This document shows, in pieces, positions 29,234 through 39,361 of a stretch of DNA of 64,000 nucleotides (the stretch's first letter is position 1; each line of letters opens with the position of its first letter). A program made the position numbers and the translations under genes. A model generated the notes under the pieces. It was not told the DNA's origin. It ran no database searches and saw nothing but the letters and a program-made list of their open reading frames with translations. Where the stretch lies: positions 86,041 through 150,040 of the forward strand of contig DATDOE010000098.1 in the NCBI GenBank assembly GCA_035293405.1, given 5' to 3'. The stretch is from Gp6-AA40 sp035293405 (GTDB taxonomy: Bacteria > Acidobacteriota > Vicinamibacteria > Vicinamibacterales > UBA2999).

Positions 29234-30577
29234 TCAGAAACTCACTCCCAACCCGAAGTGCACCCGCGGGTTTCCTTCCTCGGGCCACGCCACGTCGAGA
29301 TTCAGGATGAACACCGCGGCGCCCATGTACACGCCACCGCCGATCCCGCGCTCGAAGCGCTGATCCGACATCCTCTCGCCCGACGCCCATGTGGTGCCGG
29401 CGTCGATGAAGCCTTTGACGCCGAATATCCCGCTGCTCAGTGGTGAGTTGAGCGGTACTCGCACTTCGGCGGACACCGCCGCCATGTTGTCCCCTGCCCG
29501 GTGGCCCGCGTCGTACCCGCGCAACGAGTCGCCGCCGCCGAGGAGGGACTGCTCGGCGTGGGGAAGCGGGCTGTCCGATCGCGCGAGTTGCCCGCGCAGC
29601 GCCAGGACCGTGGAGCCGCCGATGCCGAGGTAGCCGCGCGCGTCGGCCAGCCACCGGCCGGCGCTCGTCGCCGTCAGCCGCGGGTCTTCCGCCTCCGCCA
29701 AGGCTACGGCGGACCGCCGAAGCTCGAAGAGCGAAGGCTGGTCAGGTCCGCCGGTAAAGCCCAGTCGCTCCCATCCAATCCGTGTGTGGATCGCGTTCCG
29801 CGGGAACGAGGGGTCGATGCGGGTGTCGAGCGTGACGTGTGCGCCAGCGGCCGTGTGCCGCGTGGTGTAGTCGTCGCCGAGCTCCACGTGCGCAACGCGA
29901 CCGCTCGCGCCGACTTTCAACCAGTTCGCGATCGACTGCTCGGCCTCCAGCCGCAGCTGCCGGCGGCGATCGGGCACCTCGAAGAACGGGTTCACGCGGC
30001 GATTCAGCCAGAGCGCCGCGCCAACCCGCGTGCGCTCGTCGTTGAACGAGCGCTCCAGCTCGACGCCCACGCGACGTTCGCCGCCCCAGGAGAGCGGTAC
30101 TGAAAGGCGGCTGTCGGGGCCGGCCGCGTCCGCAAAGGCGACGCGCACGCCGTAGGTCAGGCCGTAGCCGTCCGCGTAATTCAGGATCGGCAGCCACTGC
30201 GCGGCCTCGCGCAGTCGGGTGCCGGCGCCCGGCGTGAGGTCATCGTCGCTGACGCCGGCATGCTCGTCGACGAGGATGATGACCAGGATGTCGGACGGAT
30301 TGTCGATCGAACGAAAGCGCCGACGGACCTCCACGTCTGCGAAGCGCCCGCTCTCTTGCAGCATCTGCTGCGCCTCGGCGAGCCTCGCATCGCTGGCCGA
30401 GTCCCCGGTCTTGAGCCCGCTGAGGCCGACCACATCGGTGTCAGGGGTGGTGTGATTGCCGTGGATGCGGATCTCCGCGATGGTTTCCTGCGCCAGCGCC
30501 CGCGGTGCTACAGCCAGGACAGCTATCAAACAAACCACGGAGACACGGAGACGCGGAGAAATAAGGCCCGTGATCAT
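29234..30577 (-). CDS. Second BamA/TamA-like outer membrane protein (short)
   Basis: A 447-residue Omp85-type protein, much shorter than the one at 20519. A signal peptide (VSVVCLIAVLAVAPRALAQ) is followed by one POTRA-like region (AEIRIHGNHTTPDTDVVGLS, FADVEVRRRFRSIDNPSDIL) and a C-terminal barrel (LGGGDSLRGYDAGHRAGDNM, VFILNLDVAWPEEGNPRVHF). GGDSLRGY matches the conserved loop motif of the family. The start ATG overlaps the stop of the upstream gene (ATGA). Possible roles are outer-membrane transport of a specific partner or patatin-like/TPS-type secretion; the single POTRA fits a dedicated rather than general assembly role. Confidence 0.8.
   Translation of the reverse strand: MITGLISPRLRVSVVCLIAVLAVAPRALAQETIAEIRIHGNHTTPDTDVVGLSGLKTGDSASDARLAEAQQMLQESGRFADVEVRRRFRSIDNPSDILVIILVDEHAGVSDDDLTPGAGTRLREAAQWLPILNYADGYGLTYGVRVAFADAAGPDSRLSVPLSWGGERRVGVELERSFNDERTRVGAALWLNRRVNPFFEVPDRRRQLRLEAEQSIANWLKVGASGRVAHVELGDDYTTRHTAAGAHVTLDTRIDPSFPRNAIHTRIGWERLGFTGGPDQPSLFELRRSAVALAEAEDPRLTATSAGRWLADARGYLGIGGSTVLALRGQLARSDSPLPHAEQSLLGGGDSLRGYDAGHRAGDNMAAVSAEVRVPLNSPLSSGIFGVKGFIDAGTTWASGERMSDQRFERGIGGGVYMGAAVFILNLDVAWPEEGNPRVHFGLGVSF
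30535..30559. repeat. Octamer repeat in a signal-peptide coding region
   Basis: CCACGGAG, ACACGGAG and ACGCGGAG follow each other. On the minus strand they read as TCTCCGTG-type units and encode the PRLRVSVV part of the BamA-like signal peptide. This is the same pattern as the heptamer-derived leaders, with an 8-bp unit. Confidence 0.75.
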
Positions 30578-31539
30578 CGGACGCGCGTCGTGACCGACGC
30601 GAGCTTGTAGTCGTGATAATCCACCGCGTAGCGGCCGTCGACGTCGCCGATGGCGAGTGTCAGGTCGAAGCCGACGCGGATCGCGCGCGGCAGCCACACG
30701 GACGGGAACGGCTGACCCATCTCCATCGACGCGTTGATGCCATCGACGCGCACGAGCGATCGCCCCGGCAGGAAGTCGAAGCCGAGGTTGTGGAACTCGT
30801 ACTTCAGAATCTGCTGCTCCGCGGGATCGACCCACAGCGTGACCAGGGCGACCTTGTTCATCTTGGCCTCGATTTCCTGGTCTCGCTTGCGGACGTCCTT
30901 GTTCGGACGCGTGCGGCCTTCGGTGAACAGCTTCGTCGGGTAGTACTCGATCTTGAGTGCCGGACGGCCCTCGATCGGCTCGCGGCCGACGAGCGCGTAT
31001 TGCCCCGGATCGAACTTGAACCTGAGGAAGTAGGCCGCCGAGACGAACCCCGGCTCGAGCGCCTCGCGCACGCCGGCTTCGGTCAACGGCGCCGTGCCGG
31101 CGTCTGCGGCGGGGGTCTCGCGTGTGGCCCGTTCGGCGCGGCGCTTCTCGCGCCGATCCTCACTCTTTATCCAGTCGTCTTCGGCCTGGCGGCGATCGGC
31201 TTCGCCGATGGCGACGCCGTTGGCGCGCAGCGGGCTCTTGATGAAGCGGCCGTCGCGAGGAAACCACGCGGATTCGCGGCGACTGCCATAGAGCGGGGTC
31301 GTGCCCGGCCCGATCAGCTGAAACGTCTCCCGTTCTTCGAGGACGTATTGCTGGAGCTTCTTCCAGTTGTCGTCGCGCCGCTCGAGCACGCGCGACATCA
31401 ACGCGTCGAGATCGGTGGCGGTCGATTGTGCGAGGGGCGAGCCGAGACTCGCCACGACGATCGTTGTGATCCAGAGAAGACGTCTGTGCACCGGTCTAGC
31501 TCCGGCAGGGTTGGCAACGCGTAGGACGGAATAGCTCAT
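30574..31539 (-). CDS. Exported protein of unknown function paired with the short BamA-like gene
   Basis: A 321-residue protein with a signal peptide (LLWITTIVVASLGSPLAQS). The mature part has alternating beta-type segments (WLPRAIRVGFDLTLAIGDVD, LVTLWVDPAEQQILKYEF, ALKIEYYPTKLF) and a charged helix (EDDWIKSEDRREKRRAERAT). The beta pattern resembles LolA/outer-membrane-lipoprotein-sorting folds, but no diagnostic motif is seen. It overlaps the BamA-like gene by 4 bp, so both are translated together and probably act in the same envelope process. Start chosen at ATG 31539; the frame stays open upstream over non-coding sequence. Confidence 0.65.
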   Translation of the reverse strand: MSYSVLRVANPAGARPVHRRLLWITTIVVASLGSPLAQSTATDLDALMSRVLERRDDNWKKLQQYVLEERETFQLIGPGTTPLYGSRRESAWFPRDGRFIKSPLRANGVAIGEADRRQAEDDWIKSEDRREKRRAERATRETPAADAGTAPLTEAGVREALEPGFVSAAYFLRFKFDPGQYALVGREPIEGRPALKIEYYPTKLFTEGRTRPNKDVRKRDQEIEAKMNKVALVTLWVDPAEQQILKYEFHNLGFDFLPGRSLVRVDGINASMEMGQPFPSVWLPRAIRVGFDLTLAIGDVDGRYAVDYHDYKLASVTTRVR

Positions 31540-31678
31540 GTGAAAGTTGCGCAGTGCAAACTCAAGACCGGAATCAGGGCCGGATATGACCGCCATGTAA
31601 ACCGTAGATCCTAAAGCCACAACCCCGCTGAGCCCCGCCCGGAATCCCTCCCTTGGACCGAGACGAGGTACAATAGGA

Positions 31679-31726
31679 AGTCCACATATTGCGCCTGCCC
31701 TAAAAGAAAAGCGCAATATGTTGTGG
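31679..31726 (+). promoter_or_regulatory. Tandem NrdR-like boxes upstream of ribonucleotide reductase
   Basis: Two 16-bp sites resemble the NrdR consensus acaCwAtATaTwGtgt. Site 2 (31711-31726, GCGCAATATGTTGTGG) agrees at nearly all core positions; site 1 (31679-31694, AGTCCACATATTGCGC) agrees at about nine of thirteen. Their start-to-start distance is 32 bp, the three-turn spacing typical of NrdR operators. The inner 11 bp of the two sites form a perfect inverted repeat. NrdR represses nrd genes according to ATP/dATP level, so this would control nrdJ. Confidence 0.65.
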
Positions 31727-31734
31727 TTTGCGGC

Positions 31735-31763
31735 TTGACAAAGGATCAAACCGGGCGCACTAT
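31735..31763 (+). promoter_or_regulatory. Candidate sigma-70 promoter for nrdJ
   Basis: A perfect -35 hexamer TTGACA (31735-31740) lies 9 bp after the second NrdR-like box. At 17 bp spacing the -10 candidate is CACTAT (31758-31763), a weak match. A repressor on the adjacent boxes could block it. Confidence 0.4.
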
Positions 31764-31926
31764 GGCCGGGCGTTCGGCGAGGACAAACGAGGCAGGATGC
31801 TCCCAGCATTAGGCCGACAGAAGAAAGCCGACAGGACGTCTCGAGCGCATACCACTGAACAGAATTTCGGACGCCACCAAAGGGGTAGGTGCGTCCTATT
31901 GAGTATCGAAGATGTCGGAGGAACGC

Positions 31927-34836
<2,910 letters not shown>

Positions 34837-35218
34837 ACAAGTAGCGAGACGTAGGCCGGGTCTTGCTGTGTAGACCCGGCGAGCAACGCACGGACGTAGC
34901 CTTTCGTCTTTTTGGAAGAAGACGTACGTAGTGTCCGCCTTCAGGCGGACCGAGATGGTCACGGGCGTGCCGGTCGGCCCGGCGCCGGCTCCCGCCTTTG
35001 CGCTCCGCGCTTCGGCGCGCCAAGCCGCACGCCGGGAAAGCTCCTGCCGCTCTTGCTCTTCCGCTGCCGCCGCGAGTAGAGCCAATTCCAACGCCCGCAG
35101 TCGCGGCATACACCGGCGTGGCTGACACACGGCTTCTGTCCGTTGAACGGCCGGCGGCGAAAGCGCTACATTGCAGCCGTCACAACCACATTTGATTATC
35201 AAGTTCGGCCCAATATTA
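34837..35218. other. Accessory gap between nrdJ and the gene cassette, no gene supported
   Basis: No coding region here has convincing protein-like composition. The region has a GGCCGGGTCT ... AGACCCGGC inverted repeat (34853-34880) and the palindrome GTCCGCCT-TC-AGGCGGAC at 34933-34950, preceded by ACGTACGTAGT. Downstream is a GC-skewed stretch that looks like decayed sequence. It ends at the core site of the integron cassette. Confidence 0.6.
34923..34950 (+). repeat. Palindrome with CGTACGTAGT lead-in
   Basis: GTACGTAGT followed by GTCCGCCTTCAGGCGGAC. The lead-in is the same as at 39327-39336 (where it is reversed), so both belong to one element family with interchangeable arms. Confidence 0.85.
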
Positions 35219-35240
35219 GTTAGACGTCAACGAATCACGC

Positions 35241-35873
35241 ATGCAGCTCAATCGGAAGACGGTGCTGCGCGTTTGCAAAGACGATGTCTGGTCGATCGGC
35301 AATCAGGCCCTGTACGACCTATGCAAACGGCACCCGAAGCACGATGTCGATGCCGAGATTGTGGCGAAGGTCTGGTTGATTGGTCGAGCCTATGCGGCCT
35401 CGGTTGAACGTGGTAGGGGCAAGGCAAACGACGCCGCGTTGTCCAACGACCGGTTCTACACCGAGGCCGTCCCTCGGGCTCTGCGAGTCTCCGAACTCGA
35501 TCGCAGGCTCAACGAGCTCTCTAGGTTCGAGGCCGTCGACGAGTCCAACGTCGCATTGATCTTGGACGCACACGCCCACTTGGTAAAGGTGTTCTACGAT
35601 CTGACCAGGAAGAACAAGCGGTCACTGGCTTCGAAGTATCTGCATTTCCATCGACCAAGTCTCTTCTTCATCTATGATTCCCGGGCGGCGTCGGCGATCC
35701 GCGCCCTTGGGCTACCTCGCCAAGTCATAGAAGTGCCGCGCGGCTCGGATCGGACATACGCGCATTTCGTGAGCGCTGCTCTGGGCGTTCGGAAGTTCGT
35801 TTCGTCGAGGTTCGGGCAGGCGTTGAGTCCGCGACAAATTGATCGGCTCTTACTGGCGACGCACGAGCCGTGA
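35241..35873 (+). CDS. Cassette-borne protein of unknown function
   Basis: A 210-residue soluble protein, 15 nt after the left cassette core site and 1 nt before the attC. It has no signal peptide and no membrane helix. The most distinctive block is SLASKYLHFHRPSLFFIYDS, which I recognise only as a recurring motif in uncharacterised bacterial proteins. Other features are a helical N-terminus (LRVCKDDVWSIGNQALYDLC) and a basic C-terminus. GC content is clearly lower than in flanking genes. Transferred accessory role is likely; defence or stress function is possible but unsupported. Confidence 0.7.
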   Translation: MQLNRKTVLRVCKDDVWSIGNQALYDLCKRHPKHDVDAEIVAKVWLIGRAYAASVERGRGKANDAALSNDRFYTEAVPRALRVSELDRRLNELSRFEAVDESNVALILDAHAHLVKVFYDLTRKNKRSLASKYLHFHRPSLFFIYDSRAASAIRALGLPRQVIEVPRGSDRTYAHFVSAALGVRKFVSSRFGQALSPRQIDRLLLATHEP

Positions 35874-35874
35874 C

Positions 35875-35946
35875 GTCTAACATCGCATGCACCAGACGGC
35901 CCTCGCGATATTGTGAAGCGCCGCTGGTGATGCGTTGGCGTTGGAG
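35875..35946 (+). other. attC recombination site of the cassette
   Basis: R'' is GTCTAAC (35875-35881) and R' is GTTGGAG (35940-35946); six of seven positions pair, one as G-U. The inner stem is CACCAG-A-CGGC (35890-35900) with GCCG-CTGGTG (35920-35929): ten base pairs with a single extrahelical A96, the hallmark that sets strand choice in attC folding. Spacers of 8 and 10 nt separate the boxes, and the terminal loop is 19 nt. Confidence 0.75.
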
Positions 35947-35990
35947 CCGTCGGCAGAGTCGTGAGCGGCGCGTTCATCGCCGACGTTGAT

Positions 35991-36155
35991 ATGGCAGCGC
36001 GGGTTCCCATGCAACTACTCGGAATCGGTATAGCCCTCCTTTCTCTATTGCTCGCGATACTGGCCGTTGCGGGGCTTTGGCGCACGCCGGAGATGGCACA
36101 GACTCTCCAAGTGGTGGCTTCCCAACAGGGTGGCTCATTCGATGCGAGCAACTGA
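35991..36155 (+). CDS. Possible small single-helix membrane protein
   Basis: A 54-residue frame with one strong hydrophobic helix (MQLLGIGIALLSLLLAILAV) followed by AGLWRTPEMAQTLQ. It lies directly behind the attC and could belong to a second, decayed cassette. An in-frame ATG at 36009 is an alternative start. No family match; support is the clean transmembrane segment and lower GC. Confidence 0.4.
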   Translation: MAARVPMQLLGIGIALLSLLLAILAVAGLWRTPEMAQTLQVVASQQGGSFDASN

Positions 36156-36322
36156 GCATGGCATTGGCGTCTATCGTCTGCGCTTCAGCTCTTCTACGGA
36201 GTCGGCGGCGTTGTCGCAGGTGCGGGTGTAATCCGAGGACGTAGCTGGGCGTTGCCGCTTTGGTGCTGCCTCATCACGCTCGTGCTGTTCGGCAGGCCTC
36301 CGGCGAATTGGGAGGATTCGCG
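36156..36322 (+). other. Gap in the accessory patch, no gene
   Basis: 167 bp with no supported gene and no repeat recognised. Stop codons occur in all forward frames. Confidence 0.5.
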
Positions 36323-36484
36323 ATGTACCCGTTCGAACGGACCACGCCAACTGAAATGTCCGTAGTTGCCGCGATTTGCGTCATGTCGTGGGTCACACTG
36401 TGGCGACTCTCGAAGGCACGACGAACGAGCCGCTCTGCCCAACAGGGGTTGGACCAGTCGGCGCCCGAATGGCGAACGCGCTGA
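36323..36484 (+). CDS. Possible small membrane protein
   Basis: A 53-residue frame with a good ribosome site (GGAGG at 36311-36315, 7 nt before ATG). It has a short hydrophobic helix (EMSVVAAICVMSWVTLWRL) and a basic tail. Its 3' end runs into a possible second attC (36437-36498), as genes in cassettes often do. Function unknown. Confidence 0.4.
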   Translation: MYPFERTTPTEMSVVAAICVMSWVTLWRLSKARRTSRSAQQGLDQSAPEWRTR

Positions 36485-36498
36485 TTCGGAGCGATCGT
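36437..36498 (+). other. Tentative degenerate second attC
   Basis: An R''-like core GCCCAAC (36437-36443) precedes a hairpin: CAG-T-CG-G-CGCC (36455-36465) pairs with GGCG-AACG-CG-CTG (36471-36483), leaving T58 extrahelical. The expected R' GTT is missing; the matching place reads GAT. This would close a cassette running from 35941. Kept at low confidence. Confidence 0.3.
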
Positions 36499-36600
36499 GA
36501 CCACGCCCCCGCAGGTTCAGCCCCACGGGGACGGCAATGGATGCCAAGAAGCCGTCAACCTGGCTTGTGTGTCGTGAGGCCCACGGTGTACTTTTCGCCT

Positions 36601-37347
36601 ATGACAAGACCTCTGCTGACTCTGGGATTCCTCGCCATGATCTCGGCGGCCAGCCTGGCCCAGGCACCGGAACCTCCCATCGCCGATACCCGCCTGACGA
36701 TGCACACGCTCGTCAGGGAGGACATCTTCGCTGGCTTCCTCCAGAACGACCTGGCCCGGCTGACCCGCGCGGAAAAGAACATCGAGCTGCTGCTGGTGAG
36801 TCGGCCCGGCGACCGCGCCAGTCTGCTCGCCTGGCAGGGCGGTACCGTGCTGACGCGCGCGGTCGTGGCCAATGACGCCAGTCAGCCGGATCAGTTCCGG
36901 CAGCACTACCGGCGCGCGCTCGATCTCTTCGCGGAAGCGGCGCGTCTGGGGCCGGGCAACGTCGGTGTGTTCGCGGTCACGGGCGGCTCACTGGCAACAT
37001 TGGCCGATCGGTTGCCGGCGGCAGAACGGGCGACAGCCTGGGAGCAGGCCTACAACGCGTATCAGCAGCTGTGGAAGCTGCAGGGAGCGATGATCGAAAA
37101 GCTGCCGCTCCATCACAAAGGCGAGGTGCTTTCGGGCCTGGCGCAAAGCGCGCAGCGGACAGGCCGCAGCGAGGAGGCCACGGCACAAGTCGACCGGATG
37201 GTGGCGCTTCTCCCCAACACGCCATACGCGACGCGGGCGCAGCAATGGAAGGACAACGCCTCGGCCCGCACGCAGGTCAAGCTGACGTGCCAGACCTGTC
37301 ATGCGCCGGGCACGCTGAGCGCGCGCCTCATCGAAGTCTCGAAGTAG
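36601..37347 (+). CDS. Exported helical-repeat protein with C-terminal CxxCH motif
   Basis: A 248-residue protein with a signal peptide (PLLTLGFLAMISAASLAQ). The body is all-helical with TPR-like spacing (LDLFAEAARLGPGNVGVFAV, AYNAYQQLWKLQGAMIEKLP, AQVDRMVALLPNTPYATRA). The C-terminus has KLTCQTCHAPG, a CxxCH heme-attachment motif, with no obvious distal ligand, so it may be a small haem-binding end or a cysteine pair. It precedes an amidase gene by 18 bp and may be cotranscribed with it. Confidence 0.65.
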   Translation: MTRPLLTLGFLAMISAASLAQAPEPPIADTRLTMHTLVREDIFAGFLQNDLARLTRAEKNIELLLVSRPGDRASLLAWQGGTVLTRAVVANDASQPDQFRQHYRRALDLFAEAARLGPGNVGVFAVTGGSLATLADRLPAAERATAWEQAYNAYQQLWKLQGAMIEKLPLHHKGEVLSGLAQSAQRTGRSEEATAQVDRMVALLPNTPYATRAQQWKDNASARTQVKLTCQTCHAPGTLSARLIEVSK

Positions 37348-37365
37348 GCCGGCGAGGCTGTCCGA

Positions 37366-39318
37366 GTGAGGACCACGCGCCGATCATTTCTGCGGTCGTC
37401 GGGTGCCGCGCTCACCCTCGCCGCGGCCAGTCGGCTGGTGCGAGCGCAGAGCGCGACCGCGTTCGACGTCACCGAAAAGAGCATCAGCGAGCTTCAAGCG
37501 GCACTGGCCTCTGGACAAATCACCTCCGCGCAGCTCGTCGAGCTGTATCTGAATCGCATCGCGGCCTACGACCAGGCGGGCCCGCGGTTGAACGCCGTCA
37601 TTTCCACCAACCCGAACGCGCCGGCCGATGCGCGGGCACTCGACGATGAGCGGATGAGACGCGGTCCGCGTGGGCCGCTGCACGGCATCCCGGTTCTCCT
37701 GAAGGACAACTTCGAAACCAAAGACATGCCGACAACGGGCGGTTCGCTCGCGCTCACCGGCATCGTCCCCGCGCAGGATGCCTTTCAAGTGGACAAGCTC
37801 CGTCGGGCCGGCGCGGTGGTGATCGGCAAGGTCAATCTCCACGAGCTTGCCCTCGGTCTCACGAGCCACAGCTCGCTGTGTGGTCAGACGTTGAATCCCT
37901 ACGACCTGACGCGCGCGCCTGGCGGGTCGAGCGGCGGGTCGGGCGTGGCGGCCGCGGCCTGCTTCGCGGCCTTCACCATGGGCACCGATACGAGCGGGTC
38001 GATTCGCATTCCCAGCTCCCACAATGCGATCGTCGGCCTGCGGCCATCGGCGGGTCTGTCGAGCCGAACCGGCATCATCCCGTTCGGGCACACGCAGGAC
38101 ACCGGTGGACCCATGGCACGCACCGTCGAGGACGTTGCCCTCATCCTCGATGCGACGGCAGGCTATGACCCGCGCGATCTCACGACCAGCGCAAGCGGCG
38201 GCAAGATGCCCCGCACGTACACCTCGGCGCTGAAGGTGGGCGCACTCAAGACCGCGCGGATCGGTGTGCTCACCGAGTTCTTCGGTACCGCCCCCGAAGA
38301 CGAGGACGTGGCTGCCATCGTCCGCCGCGCGATCGACGAGATGAAGGCGCGCGGAGCGACCGCGGTCGACGTCGTGGTCCCGGACCTGGCGAAGCAGGTG
38401 GCGGCAGCGAATCTCCTCACGCAGGAGTTGAACGCCTACCTGGGCGACTACCTGCGCAGCGCCGGTGCGCACGTGAAGTCGATCGAGGAACTGCTGGAGT
38501 CTGGCCTCCACTCATCGTCGCTGCAGGGAATTCTCGACGTCGCCAATGGGATCGCGGACGACTATCTGTCCGGCGACGACTACAAGGCCAGACTCGCCGC
38601 GCGCGAGACGCTGGCCAAGGCCGTCCTTGCGGTCATGGATCGCGAACGCCTTGACGCGATCGCGTATCCGACCATACGCAGGATTGCGCCGATCGTCGGA
38701 AACAACCAGGCAGGGAGTAACGCCGCGCTGTCAGCCAATACCGGTTTTCCCGCCATCACCGTGCCTGCAGGCTTCACCGCGGGAGGGTTTCCCGTGGGCA
38801 TCGAGTTGCTCGGCCGTCAGTTCTCCGAGGCCACGCTGCTCGCGCTGGCCTTCGACTTCGAGCAGGCCACACATCATCGTCGTGCCCCGGCGACGACGCC
38901 GGCGCTTGGGGCAGTCCCGAGTCCCGAATCCCGAATCCCGAGTCCCGAGTCCGCGCCGGGCGTGCAGATCCAGATCGTGGCAACCGGCGCGAGATCGATG
39001 CCGCCCTCGAACGTTCCCTTCCAGGCTGCCGCGCGATTTACCTTCAACGAGCAGACGCGTCAACTTGGCTACGACGTGAAGCTGTCCGGCGCGCGCGATG
39101 AAGTCGCCGGCGTGTATCTTCACCGGCGAGCGAACCGGCAGAACGGCGGCGTCGCGTACGTTCTCGCGAAGTCGGCAGCGCCGCAGATGTCCGGCACAGT
39201 CACGCTGACCGAGGCAGAGGTCACCGACCTGAAGGCGGGGAAGTTCTACGTCGCGGCCATCAGCAAGAAGACGCCCCGCCTGAGTGCCAGAGCGGACATT
39301 GCACTTCCGTCCGGCTAA
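37366..39318 (+). CDS. Tat-exported amidase with C-terminal CHRD-like domain
   Basis: A 650-residue protein with a twin-arginine signal (TTRRSFLRSSGAAL). Amidase-signature family residues are present: Lys113 (LLKDNFETKD), Ser188 (APGGSSGGSG) and nucleophile Ser212 (TDTSGSIRIPS). It hydrolyses amide bonds outside the cytoplasm. After the amidase domain a linker (VPSPESRIPSPESAPG), encoded by heptamer repeats at 38913-38952, leads to a beta-rich domain of CHRD type (RFTFNEQTRQLGYDVKLSGA, VYLHRRANRQNGGVAYVL). The stop codon lies inside a palindrome (39309-39326). GTG start at 37366. Confidence 0.85.
   Translation: MRTTRRSFLRSSGAALTLAAASRLVRAQSATAFDVTEKSISELQAALASGQITSAQLVELYLNRIAAYDQAGPRLNAVISTNPNAPADARALDDERMRRGPRGPLHGIPVLLKDNFETKDMPTTGGSLALTGIVPAQDAFQVDKLRRAGAVVIGKVNLHELALGLTSHSSLCGQTLNPYDLTRAPGGSSGGSGVAAAACFAAFTMGTDTSGSIRIPSSHNAIVGLRPSAGLSSRTGIIPFGHTQDTGGPMARTVEDVALILDATAGYDPRDLTTSASGGKMPRTYTSALKVGALKTARIGVLTEFFGTAPEDEDVAAIVRRAIDEMKARGATAVDVVVPDLAKQVAAANLLTQELNAYLGDYLRSAGAHVKSIEELLESGLHSSSLQGILDVANGIADDYLSGDDYKARLAARETLAKAVLAVMDRERLDAIAYPTIRRIAPIVGNNQAGSNAALSANTGFPAITVPAGFTAGGFPVGIELLGRQFSEATLLALAFDFEQATHHRRAPATTPALGAVPSPESRIPSPESAPGVQIQIVATGARSMPPSNVPFQAAARFTFNEQTRQLGYDVKLSGARDEVAGVYLHRRANRQNGGVAYVLAKSAAPQMSGTVTLTEAEVTDLKAGKFYVAAISKKTPRLSARADIALPSG
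38913..38952. repeat. Heptamer array forming an interdomain linker
   Basis: Six GAGTCCC / GAATCCC units in tandem, in frame. They encode the PSPESRIPSPES linker between the amidase and CHRD-like domains. No second arm; single-orientation array. Confidence 0.85.
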
Positions 39319-39336
39319 AGCCGGACACTACGTACG
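39309..39336 (-). repeat. Palindrome supplying the amidase stop codon
   Basis: GTCCGGCT-AA-AGCCGGAC (39309-39326) followed by ACTACGTACG. The amidase stop TAA (39316-39318) lies at its centre, so the element sets the C-terminus of the protein. A TATACT hexamer for the next gene follows at 39343. Confidence 0.85.
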
Positions 39337-39361
39337 ACCGGGTATACTGCGCCGCTGAGAC

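Larger units (their letters stand above)
31540..31926. other. Regulatory region upstream of nrdJ, no gene
   Basis: This 387-bp gap separates the divergent exported-protein gene from nrdJ. It holds the NrdR-like box pair at 31679-31726 and a perfect TTGACA at 31735-31740. The leader from about 31770 to the start is G/A-rich. A cobalamin-riboswitch B12 box was looked for and not found. Confidence 0.6.
35219..35946 (+). mobile_element. Integron-type gene cassette (single gene plus attC)
   Basis: The left boundary is a GTTAGAC core site (35219-35225, consensus GTTRRRY). The right end is an attC at 35875-35946. The left core is the exact complement of the attC's R'' core GTCTAAC, as expected when a circular cassette integrates between G and TT. 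The cassette body of 35220-35940 contains one gene with very short flanks and composition unlike its neighbours. No integron integrase is in the window, so this is an attC site without integrase (CALIN-like) or a cassette inserted at a secondary site. Confidence 0.75.

Noticed and set aside
31540..31926. Cobalamin riboswitch upstream of the B12-dependent reductase
   Set aside because: No B12-box-like segment or the expected conserved stems were found in the leader; an NrdR-type operator explains the conserved part better.
35100..35219. An attI or attC immediately left of the cassette
   Set aside because: No RYYYAAC partner or paired stem was found upstream of the left core site.
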